Counted from the stretch's first letter, positions 23,083-38,740 are shown. The stretch: DNA of 64,000 bases from Trichostrongylus colubriformis (GCA_963978905.1 OZ022259.1:7440001-7504000), one strand, 5' to 3'. Program-made: numbers and translations. The notes: generated from the letters alone by a model not told the origin.

Positions 23083-23648
23083 GAAGAAGCCTTAAGAAAA
23101 GTGTAGAAAACAATGTGTGAAGACTGGAAACTCTCGCCACTGCAAGCAAGTGCAGGAAATACGGTAACGATGGCGTTGGTGAACGCCAGAGCAAGACAGT
23201 ACATAGACTATCCTGAGACTTTATTGTTATATAACCTGACTATAAACAACTAAGTAAAACTATAAACACTTCCACGTGACTTCCAACAATAGAATATAAC
23301 ATGTTTAGAGATCTAACAAGAATATCTTGGCAGAAGCTACTGAAACAAAAAATGAAAGGCAAGTAATCAAAGCGATATACCTCCTACTAACTATTCCTCT
23401 AAATTAATCTACTCCTCACTATTCTTCTAAATTAATCTACTCCTCCACAGCGAAGGCGAATAAAAGATTATCTTCAGACTCCAATTATGTAAATAATCCT
23501 AACCTACCCTATTTTGCACTGTACACGCGAAAATAACAAGATACTGGAAAAGTAAAATCTAACAATCGAGGTGAAATAGAAAGACCGAAAAGTGCCGCAA
23601 GTAACGAGGTAATAGATGGTGAGTCATAACAAATGAAACAAAGGGTTA
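23083..23648 (-). promoter_or_regulatory. Intercistronic region coq-8 / tetraspanin with SL2-type operon signals
   Basis: Read on the minus strand: coq-8 stop (23649), a 28-bp tandem duplication in the presumed 3' UTR (23445-23390), an AATAAA signal (23225-23220), a perfect hairpin with 7-bp stem and 4-nt loop (23188-23171, TGGCGTT CACC AACGCCA), then TACCGT and TATTTC (within 23170-23152), each one mismatch from the nematode Ur consensus UAYYUU, and a TTTTCTTAAG acceptor ending at 23091, 8 nt before the tetraspanin ATG. Distance from poly(A) signal to acceptor is about 130 nt, in the range of nematode operon spacers. The parts are seen directly; operon function is inferred. Confidence 0.55.
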
Positions 23649-26600
23649 TCATTTTGCTATCTCAGCATTTATCTCCGGCAAATCTATATTTATATCTTTG
23701 CCATCCTCGCCAAAAGAATAATTGTCGTATATCTCATTGAAGAGACCCCCACACGAAACAACAGCTTTTAGCTTTGTAGCAAGCAAGTAAGCACCGGAGA
23801 GCTTGCGATGTAGGGAATATATTTCCTCAGGAGGAGATTTCAATCTAAAACAGTTGAAAGGACCTGGTAAATCACTTCAAGGATCAATAGAAGAACGCTC
23901 ACCTATGTTCCAGCATAACTGGTAGATGTTTTTGAATCCTTTTAGTGACACTCTGCCGAGAAAAATCATACGGTGTATTACTTGCCAGCGTTTCTCCCAT
24001 GATCAGCACAGATTCGGTATGTGCCGTTTCCATTAAAGAGGTTTCATAACCGGTCAGAAAACCAATGTCCTTCGACAGCCTAGAAATGAAGATCAGAAAA
24101 AATCGTGGCAAGCTCAACGCAAACAGCAACTTTCCATACAATTTTAGATTTGGAAAAGAGCACATTTGAAAATTCCAAGTCTGGGCCCTTCTACCACCGG
24201 TACAGCAGAAGTTTTCAAGCTTTCTCAACTCACTTGATGATTCGTTGAGTATCAAGGTCCGCAGCCGCCTTTATCAATTTCATGTACAAATCAATGAACT
24301 TCTTGCCGTAAGAGCGAGTCGCTCCAAAATCCAACAGTATCATACGAGGTTTACCTAAAACACGAGATAGCACAATAGCATTGATCCGAAAATTGGGCTC
24401 AACAGCAAATGGCAACCTGTGACTGGATGTACACCTAAAAAGAAGTTCGACCAATTTGGATCCGTCTGCATAAACCTCCACAAGAAAATCTGAAGAAATA
24501 GATAAAGAAAATCACGAAGACGAGAAAAAACAGTGTAAGTTATAGAGTTGCAGGAATTTGCTAAGAACAGACTTCATGCAGGCAGAGTTCAATGAATTTC
24601 CCAGCGATGTAATCACGAACAATTTGTGGCTCGTTCGTACATTTGTCGACAGGCTTTCCAACAACATATTCTGCCGTGAGAACTCTGTCGGACGTAAGCG
24701 AATCCACTACCTTCAAATGAGAGTTCGTGACAAGAGCTACAGTAACCCACTGATCAAGAGATCCAACCAACTTCAGGAATGTAGAAATCATCCGAGTGGG
24801 CGAGCAGTTCGCGGAATTTCTTCATGGCTCGCGCCTCTCTCAAATATCTGCACTCATCGGCGAGTTCCTTTCGGGCCACCTTAAACAAACATTGATGCAG
24901 TTTTGAGTGACGTGCATGTTAGCAGCACCGTTTACCTCCACAAATTTCTCCAAAAACAGTCCTTTCGGGAATATTCCACCAATTGAGAGTACGGACACAA
25001 GGTTGTCAATATCAGAGTCGATTCCTGAAAGGTGATTCAAGTCATATTATGTAAGAAGGACTGAGGAAAACCTTGCCATAACATTGAGCATTATCACTAT
25101 CACACAAACACGTAAGAATGCTAATTGAATCACCAGTGGAGTAGAAACGAAGAAAAATTTTAAAACCACCAAAATAAAGCCGTTTCACCATACTCCACGT
25201 ACGAGATATGTGGCCTGGAGATGAGCGGTATGACACTCCTTTGCATTTGCCTAATCATCACACAAAATTCAGCGATGTTACCTATGCATTTTTCTGACAC
25301 CCTTCTCCACTGGGACTCCTCTCTTAGGCCGCGTTCACGCTCTGTGCCGGCAAGGCGAGACTACATTCCGGCAAGGAGGCAATGGCTCGAGTGAGGTGGA
25401 GAGATGACGCAAGCAACGAGGCAGGGTGGCATAGGCGGAGACGCAGAGACACAGCCAGGCCTCGCCGCCGGCACCGCAGAGTATGAACGCAAGCTCAGCT
25501 ATCGTTACTCCAGATATCGTGAATCTTTTTCGTCTCCTCCTTTTCCCTAACGTTAGTCCCGCGCCGTCGCAGGGTCCCATTCGCATGCCCATCTTAACAT
25601 TCTCATCCAGCCGCGTGCAGTTGTCTTTCATGTATCTTTGTTGCCGGCCAGCATTGGTTCCTGTACAGCAATACGGACCTTACTAGCGCTCGGTACACTT
25701 TACCTTGAGCGTCCACGAGCACGGTCGATCGCACAGAATCCCGAAAGATTCCTTCCCAGATACCGTGAATGGGTCAAAAAATTTCGCTGAAATCTTGCCG
25801 GGGTTGTTTGGGAGGCAGATCCACGAGTATGGCATCCGTTTTCGACAATGGGGCCAATTCGATGCGATTGCACCGAGATGGTGCAACAACTTCTTTCAAC
25901 AATTTCATTAAAATTGCCATTCAAGGGTTATTTAGAGTGCTGATCACGAATATATATGACATTAAGTTTGGCGCGGACGCCGTGCGGATGAAGATGACAG
26001 TGGTAATATTCGTATGCTTTGTAGTTATGCTAATGTGGCTGGAGCGTCGTCTTTTCGATGTGGTCTTTCACCTGATATATCCTACAACCACAGATTTGCA
26101 CATCCAAGCGTATATTTTAGCCTTCGTCTCAGTGGAGAAGAAAAAGGTTCTCTTTGATCTTCAGGCTTAGGCAAAAGTTGCGTGCAGTGTGGCACATCTG
26201 AATATGTCAGCACCGTGCAGTAGCACCGAACAACGCCAGCCCCAAACGGGTGCCACATTTGTGATCAGCACCCCAAATAACCCTTGTAGGCCAAGTTTCA
26301 GCGATTTTAGTTAAAACCAGTTGTTGCACCAATTTGGTCAATTGCACCAAGTTGGCACCAACGTCAAAAACGGATGTCATATTCGTGACCAGCACCCCTA
26401 ACAGCCCCCGCGGAAACGTTACAACAAAACTTTGACCTAATTGCGGTTTCTGGGATAGTGATAGTTGGAATGCGCCCGGTTTTTATCTCACTATTTCGCT
26501 TGCTTTGTGCTGTTTCACACGCTTGATATCATCACGAATTGGGTCTATTTCGCTCTTCGCGACATCAAATGACAGTGGCGCCGGCTAGCCCGAAAGGTAC

Positions 26601-29182
26601 AGTCCGCCGTGAAGGGCGCTGAAATCCCAACAGCGCCCGAAGAGGCATCTCTGAGCGCAGTTTTCGCTTCACATTATATTTCCTCGATTCAAATACTCGT
26701 TTACAGACTGCAGTGTTTTGGAATACGGTTCCCTTCCTTGCCCCCGTCCGGTGCCTTTTATAGCAAATCTTTTTTTTTCTGCCACATAATCAGTGCCACT
26801 GCCATTGACCGCGTCGAGTTGTAGCGTGAATAATTTCACATATGTGGCCACTTCTGACAGGGCACGCTTGACGTCGTGAGGACTCACCGTCGCGCCGCGA
26901 GGATAAGGGTGCAAAACACAGATAGAACGATCTCTCGGCTCACAAAAGAGAATGAACCATCTCATTTACCGCGATATTCGCAATCAAAAACTGACCTTCT
27001 GCGACTCCTGGGTATTGAATCTTCACTGCTACTTTGCGTCCATCCAATAAAGTAGCTTTGTGAACCTGAAGATGGCATTAATGGAGTGATTCCGGTATCT
27101 ACCATCATGAAAGATGGCGAACGCCGCTGACCATGGATTGAATGCCTGTATAGTTTACTTGCAAGAGTTCTCCCTACCTGCCCAATGGAAGCCGCTGCAA
27201 AAGGACGATCTTCGAACAAAGAAAAGTGCGACCTCCAGTCCAATCCGAATGAGGCAACCATCTGTTTCTGCACCTAAATAAAGTAGGAGATCGAGCAGTA
27301 GTTACTACTTTCCATCGAAATTGGGCAAAACACTGTACCTGTTTCAATGGCATGAAGTCTGCGCTATGTCTAACACGCTCGAAAATTTCAAGCAAACCGG
27401 CAGGAACAGTTTCAGGATCTTGTATTGAAAGCATCTGCCCAAGTTTCAAAGCTGCTCCTCTTACCTTAACTGACAACCAGTGAGATTATCAATAACAACA
27501 GATAATTAATCAACAAGAACCACAGAATCTCATATTGAGTAAATATTGATATCATAAACTTGCTGCAAACATGCTATCAAAAGTACTACAACCTTTGTAT
27601 TCTGCATTATTAAAAGGACCTCAAGAGCGCACTCAGTCGCAACGCACATAGTGCATTAATGCTGCCCATCACAAATTTACGTTCTAGAGGTAGGTTAGGG
27701 TCGTATCCAGAGCCCACGGTTCCTAAAGTCATTCATAATCATAATAGTATTGTAGACTGGAAGTGAAAGGCACGCCCAACATGACGAGTCGTTTGCATTA
27801 AGAAAGGCCAATTCGGATGTTTAAAACGATGAGTATGCGTTCTCTGCTTTCGAGAAATCTCTACGCCTGCCAAAGAGTAACTAAAGCAAAATGAAAATCT
27901 TCAACATCACAAACAGTTCCTAACCTTCTGGCTCCTAATCTACCACAACATCACCGGAAAACAGCAAGTTAGGTCACAATGGTTTAATGACCTGTCAGCT
28001 CACGGTCCGTAAATAATGGTTCCAAGACTCGACACCGGCTGTGATAGGTTTTTCCATAGGCCATTATCGCCGCGGAAATCGATGAGAAACTTCTAACAGC
28101 AGAAAATACAAACCCGACATAAAGTTTGCACTATCCTATCGGCGTTTGCAGAAGAAAAGAACGGACTGCCTGACAGTCCCTCAGCGATCTCAGGTGTTCC
28201 AAATGAAAACGCTCGTCGAGTGACTTCGGCTGCAGCTCCTCCGGCTAGCCCAACAGCCAACTGACCAAACGAAGCAAGTCTTTAAAATACTTTATAGTTG
28301 ATAAATCCTAGTACTTTTTACCGTAACGAGGAGATATACTTACCGACCAAGTCTGGAGGACGGTACCTTACTCTCTTTGCTTTTTGATAAGTCATTCATC
28401 ATTTCATCAGCATCGACGACATATCCTTCAGGAAGAACTGGACGATATATGTTTTCCTTTTTTCCTCGAATTGTCTGCTCAGCTTCCATGTCGTCCACGG
28501 AACGAGCAGCTTTCAGCAAAAATTCTCGCTCTTCTTCGGTCAAACCGTTGTCATACACGTTTTCAGATGACGGTGTTCCAGAGGTTTCTGTGCTCGAAAA
28601 GTCCCCCTCTTTGAAGTACGGTTCTTTCTGCACCTTCTCTTCAAGTCGCTGGAGGTTTGGGAGCGAGGACTCCCCCTTTTTGAAGTACAATTCTTTCTGC
28701 ACCTTCTCTCCAAGTCGCTGGAGGTTCGGAAGCGAGAAGTCGGGAAGAGCTAGGGCTCCTTTGGAAACAAGCTCTGCTACTTTTCCCAGTCCAAAAATTA
28801 CATTCTTAGTCGGAAACGGGTCGGTTATGTACGCCCTTTCTCCCGAAGAGGATACGGTGTATCCTCCAGATCCAGGATACATGCCCTTACTCATAAGCTC
28901 TGCGAAAGTGCGAATTCCTACAGCTATAGTGGTAGCCCTTTCAAGAATGTCATTAGCTGATTCAGGAATAGATAATGAAGGTGAGGACTGTTCAGTTTTC
29001 AATGGGTCCACAACCACTCCTCCACCAACTATCGTTCGTAGTCCGGTACGATAAAATTGCTGTTCAAGCTCTCTACCTTCATAGCCCAGCTGGCTGCGGA
29101 ACAGCATTCGAAGACCGCTGAGAATGGGCCCTGCTTCCTCGCGACACCATTGCACTGTCGATGTCGATGGCTTCACGGGCAT
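23649..29182 (-). CDS. coq-8: COQ8 atypical kinase (ubiquinone biosynthesis), 12 exons
   Basis: Predicted mitochondrial COQ8/ADCK3-4 protein of 726 aa, an ABC1/UbiB-family atypical kinase/ATPase supporting the coenzyme Q biosynthetic complex. Exons (minus strand, high to low): 29182-28344, 28279-28114, 27464-27339, 27273-27178, 27065-26996, 25024-24936, 24879-24772, 24710-24573, 24489-24435, 24354-24234, 24079-23903, 23844-23649. All phases join. Family marks seen: KLGQ (KxGQ motif, residues 342-345), alanine-rich loop FAAASIGQ (402-409), VAVK lysine (424), QTDPNWSN (552-559) and DFG (571-573). The start was chosen because TTTATTTCAG lies directly before ATGCCCGTG, so a trans-splice or 5' UTR splice site abuts the start codon. 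Residues about 160-210 carry a 23-residue tandem duplication. The 1.97 kb intron 5 holds a MITE and other repeats. Four introns end in AAG. The tetraspanin gene follows 566 bp downstream on the same strand. Identity is secure; exact splice points are hand-derived. Confidence 0.93.
25327..25494. mobile_element. Harbinger-like MITE in coq-8 intron 5
   Basis: Left TTA, GGCCGCGTTCACGCTCTGTG; right GCACCGCAGAGTATGAACGC; interior GATGACGCAAGCAACGAGGC. Confidence 0.8.
25780..26400. repeat. About 130-bp repeat units in opposite orientation, coq-8 intron 5
   Basis: Plus-oriented units at about 25780-25965 and minus-oriented units at about 26207-26400 share GCTGATCACGAATATGACAT-type sequence, GGGTTATTT(A/G)G and TGGTGCAACAAC(T/C). 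The internal order indicates about 1.4 units per cluster. Family not named. Confidence 0.65.
28611..28748 (-). repeat. 69-bp in-frame tandem duplication inside coq-8 exon 1
   Basis: Two copies of a 69-bp unit lie head to tail (unit starts at about 28611 and 28680) and encode two variants of a 23-residue segment, each containing [13 protein letters not shown] and YFK. The copies differ at few bases, which suggests a fairly recent event. The duplication lies in the poorly conserved linker between the N-terminus and the kinase-like domain. Confidence 0.85.
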
Positions 29183-29589
29183 CTGAAATAAAACAGCACT
29201 ACACAACGACATAGCGACAAGTGATCCACAAGCGATTCAGAAACGCAAGACAATACGCAAATGCGAATTTTGTCATGAGCTAATTATCGTCAAAACCGTG
29301 CTACATCTGAAAAACTTATTGTTCATAGTTGTAAAGGGTTCCCAGTGAACGAGGAAGGCGCTTATAAAACATGCCAGAAAGATAAAGGCCGACGATTAAA
29401 GGCAGATTTTTGCGAGGTTGAATATGTAATAAAGTTGGATATTTGTTAACTGAATGGTTAAATTGGGATATCTTCCATTGAATACAATTTATAACTAAAA
29501 GCAAATACGATCTATGATGAAGAAGGAGATTAGTTACTGTAATAGTCCATATTACAAGGTTTTTGTCTCACAATAATGTTAATTTCGTC

Positions 29590-29850
29590 GTTTCTGTAGT
29601 GAATCACCCTCCACACAACACTGGTGACCTGATCTCCCGGAACGCTAGTCGGAACACTTGCACGCCACCCCAGAAACTACCACCCACACCTCGGTAAAGG
29701 TACAGCCCACTAGCTGTGGGCCGAACTATCTGACCACGACGGTAGCTATAATACCCCGATAATCCTGGAATGCGCCTTTAGGGTCACCGCACCCTACAAC
29801 ACCTGTGAAAGTTAGCATTTCACTGCCAGCCGGTAAGCGGAACGGACTTG
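29590..29850 (+). other. Possible LTR-retrotransposon leader fragment
   Basis: Contains ACAACACTGGTGACCTGATC; a TGGTGACC block just after an LTR is common in nematode and insect Gypsy/BEL leaders (primer-binding region). No LTR pair, gag or pol was found, so this is weak. Confidence 0.2.
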
Positions 29851-29894
29851 GTGACCACTTCCTTCAGACGCTTCTTGAGATTTGACAGCATCTT

Positions 29895-30190
29895 CTTTTT
29901 TCTAGTCCTTATCAAATCTTATCAACCGTTATCAATTTGGATCACACAAGCGGGCCAGCGCCCTAGGAGCGACCCGAAAAGCGAAACTTTTGGCCACATT
30001 TGCCTTTTGATACTTCTTATCGAATCCTATCAACAGTTATCACTTTGGATCACACACTTTGAACGTCCCCTCCCACCCCTCAAAGCAACTGAGTGTCGGC
30101 GCTCTAGGATGGACTTGAAAGGCGAAACGAACTCGTTTACTGAGGCTTCATATCAGTCCTTATCAGGTCCTATCACCTTTGGTCCACCAC
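29895..30190. repeat. Degenerate tandem repeat, period about 120-130 bp
   Basis: Three starts of the form CTTATC(A/G)(A/G)(A/T)(T/C)C(T/C)TATCA(A/C)C, each followed by TT(A/T)GG(A/T)(T/C)CAC, and two further matches of GCGC(T/C)CTAGGA(G/T). The whole block stays open in one plus frame (29848-30204). Confidence 0.55.
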
Positions 30191-33100
30191 CGGAGCCCCC
30201 TTAACACCCCCATCATATCACTTTTGAAAAATACAGTATCCGACTTTTGATGCGGCGCGAGTATGAATTTCCGATCAAGACACACAAACACACCCACCAA
30301 CAGACACACTTAGCCGATAATAAAAAGTAGGATAGAAAGGCGGAGAAAAGTTCTGTATTCCTTTGGGTGGAGGGATACTGGGCTAGCAGCATGAGTTTTA
30401 TCTAAACCCCCACGCCCGTACCGAACACAAAAGTTTCAAACTAACTGAGCATATAACAGCTTTTAGAGTAAGTGAGAACAGTGAAAACTATTGACGTAGG
30501 TATTTAGCTGCCTTGAACATCAGCGTTTTGAACACAGATGCTGGCAGCTGGGAAGACCACTGAACGCTCTTCAGCAAGTACTCGGGCACTCTTGTCAAAA
30601 AACAGCCTTACCCTCGTCAAAACAAATTCCGTCATCCAAGTGCATATCACCCGGAGACGTCATCCGCGAGCCAACAACATTGCGAAACCCAAGTGCAGCC
30701 ACAAAGAGTTAGCTAAGGATGATAGTGGGCCAGGGATGTGCGTTCTACGTATGTCCTTCAATGTTCGCAATGTTTCCATCTGACATGCGAAGTAGCAACA
30801 GAGCAGTATCTGAATGCCAGAATCGCTGTGAAAGTGCGAAATCGCGCATGTGACCGTGATACGGTCACCCTGAGGAAGAATCTTCGGGATGGATGTATGT
30901 TTCTGCCCCTTCCTCCCATAATCTTATAGAGCCAGATAACTTCCACTTCATAATCGATATTTGAAGTACACAGGTTTTGAAGGAATAATGGAAACTGGTG
31001 GCCTTACAATGGCGCCACACCCCATCAAACGGTGTCATAAACAAAAAGAATGTCGTCTCGCACTCGAAACCAAACTGACGATTTTTCAGGAAATTTTAAA
31101 GGGGAACCTGGTCTGCCCATTGGCGGTTTTGAGTTGCAGCCCTTAAACCGCACCGAGATTTCCTGAGACTTCCTACCACTAGTAGTGCCACAAAGAAGCT
31201 ATTAAAGCGATTGATATATACGTATAACAATGAACGAACAGAGGACAAACGAATCACAATTTCATAGGGACGTGAAATGGGACAATAATACAATGGTTTC
31301 CGCGAAAACAATGTCACGGAACTCGCGACAGGCAGAGAGTGCGATTGCGTACGAGAGTGCCAATAGTACTTCACGGATATAAGCTAAACCACGCACTGAG
31401 CGCCGGGTTTTTCTTCGGCAACACGCGGGGTCAGACACCAGACAGGTCAGAGTACGCGACGCCAAAGCTCCCTCTCTGAAAAGGCTCAGGCAAATCCGAG
31501 AGACCCAGGCGGCGAAGGATGACATAGACGCAGGGTTACGCAATCACGGCCGGCGAACAGTGCGTGCATCAGCTGCGATCGTACTTCACGCGGCTAATTT
31601 TATGACGTAATATTCTTTTTTTATATTTTTTCTTGTGATTTTCTCCATCCGATCTCCATTTTAGAGGAAATCATAATTTCGTCCGCTTTTATATTCTGTG
31701 CACTCTTCTACTTTCTCAGTTTCGCTCTGATGTTACATAACTACGCGTTGTGCGCACAGCACACCACTTTTGATAAATGAGATTTCACATCAGCAGTGAA
31801 AATTCAATTCGTTTGTAAGAAAGCTGAGAAAGAGCACTTCATGGAGTAGCGTTTGTAAAGGACGAAATTGCAACGACGTACAAACCTGCTGAATACTCCC
31901 CCCTTGAATTGTACGAAGAGGGGTGCAGATGCATCCAGGCTTAGTTTGGGGCATGCGTGGGATGGTTGTCATACTTTTTCACGGCAAAGTTTCGCAGACG
32001 CTATACGAACGCGGGAAGAAATAAAAGAATGGCCAAACAAATATCACAGAACCGATTTAAACTAAGCGTATGGTTACGATACGTGGGAGAGTTACGCAAA
32101 TGCACGCGGCAAGCGTGGGATACGTAATCTGCATGTTTCATCGCAAAAGTGTTTGTATTGTGGTCGCCCAAACATGGATTGCTACGAATGCGAATTAAGA
32201 GCTATGTTCATCGCATCCATCTCCAGACTATTGAGTTTTCCTTGCACCTGTCAGTTATTACAGATTTGGAGTGAGGGACCCACTTCGGAAATTTTTTTTA
32301 ACTCCGAGCTTTCCTCTCTCGAATGCAAGTTCATGGTGTAAATCCTATCAATAAACTCTTCCCAAATTCCTTGGTCTCCCGAGCTAAGGGTCAATAGCTC
32401 CACGTACGAAAAGGGGAAGCCTCAAGGGTGGTAAACCGCCTCTGCTTAAGGCGGAATCCTTTTCTTGAAAAGAGAACCGTTTCATCCATAGCGGAGTGGT
32501 TCTAGCTGTGCCCATCCAGCAGTTACGTGAGTTTCGCAGTTGGAATCCGAAACTCGGATAACCTTATAGCTCACAATTTCGTAATTATCCGGTGGTGCTA
32601 CTTAACCGGCGTTTGTATCGCTCCATCATATAGCACAACACTCGGTAATTAATCCTTTTATCAAGAACAGTGTATGGCAATGCGCCAAACAAAACACAGA
32701 GGCTTCTACGGCAATTGATTCCAAAGAGAAGGAGGGAAAATGTTATTAAGGCAGTGAGCAACCGAATATCTGCCATATAGGATCAGTGAACCATTCCCTC
32801 CACAGAGATTATGAAGTGTTTCCACTTCCTCCGAAACCGAAAGAAACGGCCTGCGTATACTAGGCCTAGGCCAATATGCATTTGTGCTTCGCAGGCCACT
32901 GCATTTGCATTTTCCACACGGGCAAAGACCTATTCTTCACGAGTAAAGAAAGCGAAGTTTGCATCCTGTTATCTATTTAGTAGAGTCCATCTCCAAGCTG
33001 TTAGTAATGGCTCTGGAAAACTTCTCTCTCGGTTCCGGACTGAAAGGGCTTATGTTGAGCTCGGCAAAACTTCAGGTTAACGGGGCTCGTTCCGAAGACG

Positions 33101-33510
33101 GATGTACAGTCAAATGAGGTATGACCAGGGCTCGTGGTTACATGCACCGGTCCCAAGTACCTGTGAATACATCTTTGGATATTTGTTGTACATGAGCATT
33201 TTACATCTGTGGTTGGCGTCTACAACTTATACACAGTCCCTGTCTCATTCCGCTACAGTAGTCACAGAACACCATTGAAAAATCATAATCCGTGAAAAAG
33301 TGTTCCATACGCCATGTTTATCTTAAAACTAGTCCCGCGCATATAGCACCATTTTTGTGAAGCGGTTGTTGTTGATAGATTAATACGAGCGTACCGGCTC
33401 AAGCTACTATTTTTAAGCACTTTAATTACGCATTTCGTCCAAATAATCGTACATTATTTTTTGAGCCGTGATTGGCGTTGTTCTAGGAACAGAGGAATCT
33501 TTAACGCCAA

Positions 33511-36654
<3,144 letters not shown>

Positions 36655-37328
36655 TATTTCGTAAATAGCATAGATTTCGGATATAAATAGTGTTGCATTC
36701 CCGTTACGCTTATTGTATTCATTTCTTTGGTTGACGATAATACTTTCGTTAAGTTTTTATGCTTATGGTACTCACTGTTGAATGTTGGAATTATATGTAA
36801 TTCCTTTTATTGTTAAATTAATAGTTTTTGAAAGGTCGTCACACGTTTCATATGGCTGGGCCATGATGCCTATAAGATGCAGTAATGCAGAAGAAAGGGA
36901 TTTTGCAGTCCGATAAATCATGTGAAGTGAATTTGTATTCTTCCACTTGAATACACGAATTTTCCACTAAGAATTGTGTTCTCGATAAGCACGTTCATGG
37001 GAATTGTTTTTGGAGGGATCACAGTTGCGGTGTACTGAAGCAGTGTTAGGACTACTACAGGCGACGTGAGCATGGAGGGGTGAAGAGGTAAAGAGCTGCG
37101 GGTGAGTGAACGTCCTCGCGTGTGCAAATACTCCATCATAGTCGTTGCACCCACTTGCAGCTCCTTCTCCCTTTACATTCAAGCCAGCTTCCCAAAGCAT
37201 AGGGCGAATGGAGTGATTCACTCCTGCGTATTTTGAAGTGACATGTGTGGCTTTCAGGTATGCAGGAGGCTTTCCGTAGGGATGACAAGAGTTCACATGT
37301 TTCTCCGGCACTATCCAACTTAACTGCT

Positions 37329-37458
37329 CCAGAAACCGCGAGTTAGTCAAAAAATAATTTTCGTCGAAACATTGCCCAGGGGCTTATTTGGGCGAAAGGG
37401 ATGCCGTAGGGCAATGTTTCAGCGGAAATTATTTTTTTGTCCAGCTCGCGGTTTCTGG
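37329..37458. mobile_element. 130-bp inverted-repeat MITE, CCAGAAACCGCGAG ends
   Basis: Left CCAGAAACCGCGAG..CAAAAAATAATTTTC..GAAACATTGCCC; right is the complement ending CTCGCGGTTTCTGG. A lone GCGGTTTCTGGGATAGTG end occurs at about 26440. Confidence 0.75.
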
Positions 37459-38069
37459 GGTAGTGGTAGTCGAATAGTGCCATTTACTTAACTAATTGGT
37501 GCACAAAGTGGTACACTCACTAATGCAAAGAAGAAAAAAAGAAAGTGACAGCTGGATGCTCTAGCAGAACGTCCTCAGCTTCAGCATGTGGAACCAGTTG
37601 TGTAAGTGCGCGTAAATTTGACGAGATATTACACATTTGGGCGCTCACATGGTGCAGTATCGATTTCTGGCGTGTAAGTAGCAAGCGCAGGCTGAGGCAA
37701 TGTTGTGAAACCAGGGGCTCTGCAACTACTCGGTTCAGCATTTCCGAAAGTGCTGCTTTCTCGAAATGTTTCGGAATTATGTTTCAAGTAGATAATTGTG
37801 TTTGAACTCGCTCTGTTTGGTGCCAATGTGTTTGGAGGGAGAGCGCTTGCTTTCACGCTGTCGTTTCCTACCATAATTATCAGTCAGAGTCAAGGGAATT
37901 CTTCGTTGTTTCAGTGGAAAGGGGGGGGGGAGGGGTCTGTCCTCCTCCTAAAGTGTAGGCAGAACTGACGCTGAATGTTGAGCGCAGTGCTCACCAGCGC
38001 CTTGAAACTTCCGAGTTTCTCATCCTATCTTACTGGGACGCATGACGGGTCTTTCTACACTTGTTTCTT

Positions 38070-38303
38070 CGCCTGGGTCAAATAAAGTCGGGAGGGAGAC
38101 GCAATATTTTCACCGACGTAAAAGCTTCTATCCCCCCTAGGCTTAGGACAAGCAGATGAGACCTATGCTTTGACAGATGCTTTTTCATATGGGAGGAAGG
38201 GATATCAATTGTAGCCTAAGCCTAGGGAGGAAAAGGGCTTCGACGTCGACGCAAAGTTGCGTCTCCTTCCCCCCCCCCCCCTCGACCTTATTTGACCCCT
38301 TCG
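38070..38303. mobile_element. Inverted-repeat element with GGGTCAAATAA ends and CCTAGGCTTAGG core
   Basis: Outer TGGGTCAAATAAAGTCG / CGACCTTATTTGACCC, inner GGGAGACGCAA / TTGCGTCTCC and CCCCCTAGGCTTAGGAC / GCCTAAGCCTAGGG. Nested stems give an almost complete foldback. Confidence 0.7.
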
Positions 38304-38740
38304 CCTCAGTTGAAACAGCCACGAAGAGGTGAAACGGCAGGGGTGCTATTCAAATAAGGGGGCACTCCACATTACTCGGCGCTACATATTTTTAGCCTGG
38401 GCCTTAATGAGGGAAACGAACCCTTTCCCCTTCCCTCTCCCATCAAGGCTTGAACAAAAAATCTACACTTAAGTGTGCATGTTGGCTTGGATTTGTTCGA
38501 CATTCTTCAAGTTACCACACCTCCCCTCCCCCTACCCCTCCCCTCGAAAGGATGGCATCCTGGCCCAGTGTGGACGTATGTACATTGTTATTTTGTGAAT
38601 TTTCTTTTCCTTCGGAATTGTTGTGAAGCTGCAGAAAGTGACCGTCTTTTCGGGAGGTTTGAGGTGCAGAAGTAAAGCTATATTTTAGATGCAGAGAGCG
38701 GCAGAAGTTTACTGCAAATAAGTTCGCTCGGCTAACAACT

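Larger units (their letters stand above)
29183..33510. other. 4.3-kb gap between divergent coq-8 and rnf-113
   Basis: No multi-exon gene could be built on either strand. Contents: possible LTR-type fragment (29590-29850), a degenerate tandem repeat (29895-30190), a lone end of the GCAATCACGGCCGGC repeat (about 31535-31555) and a short hairpin ACCGCC-TCTGCTTAA-GGCGG near 32430. Promoters of both genes must lie in its two ends. Confidence 0.45.
36655..38740. other. 2.1-kb spacer between rnf-113 and unc-16
   Basis: No supported gene. Holds two inverted-repeat elements (37329-37458 and 38070-38303) and homopolymer tracts (G run near 37920, C run near 38270). The unc-16 promoter and 5' leader should lie at its right end. 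Confidence 0.45.

Noticed and set aside
28377..29054. 225-codon plus-strand frame
   Set aside because: It is antisense to coq-8 exon 1, which has clear family homology; serine-rich antisense frame without domain.
32425..32460. GC hairpin ACCGCC..GGCGG, considered as part of a structured RNA gene
   Set aside because: No tRNA, snRNA or SL RNA signature around it; too short to support.
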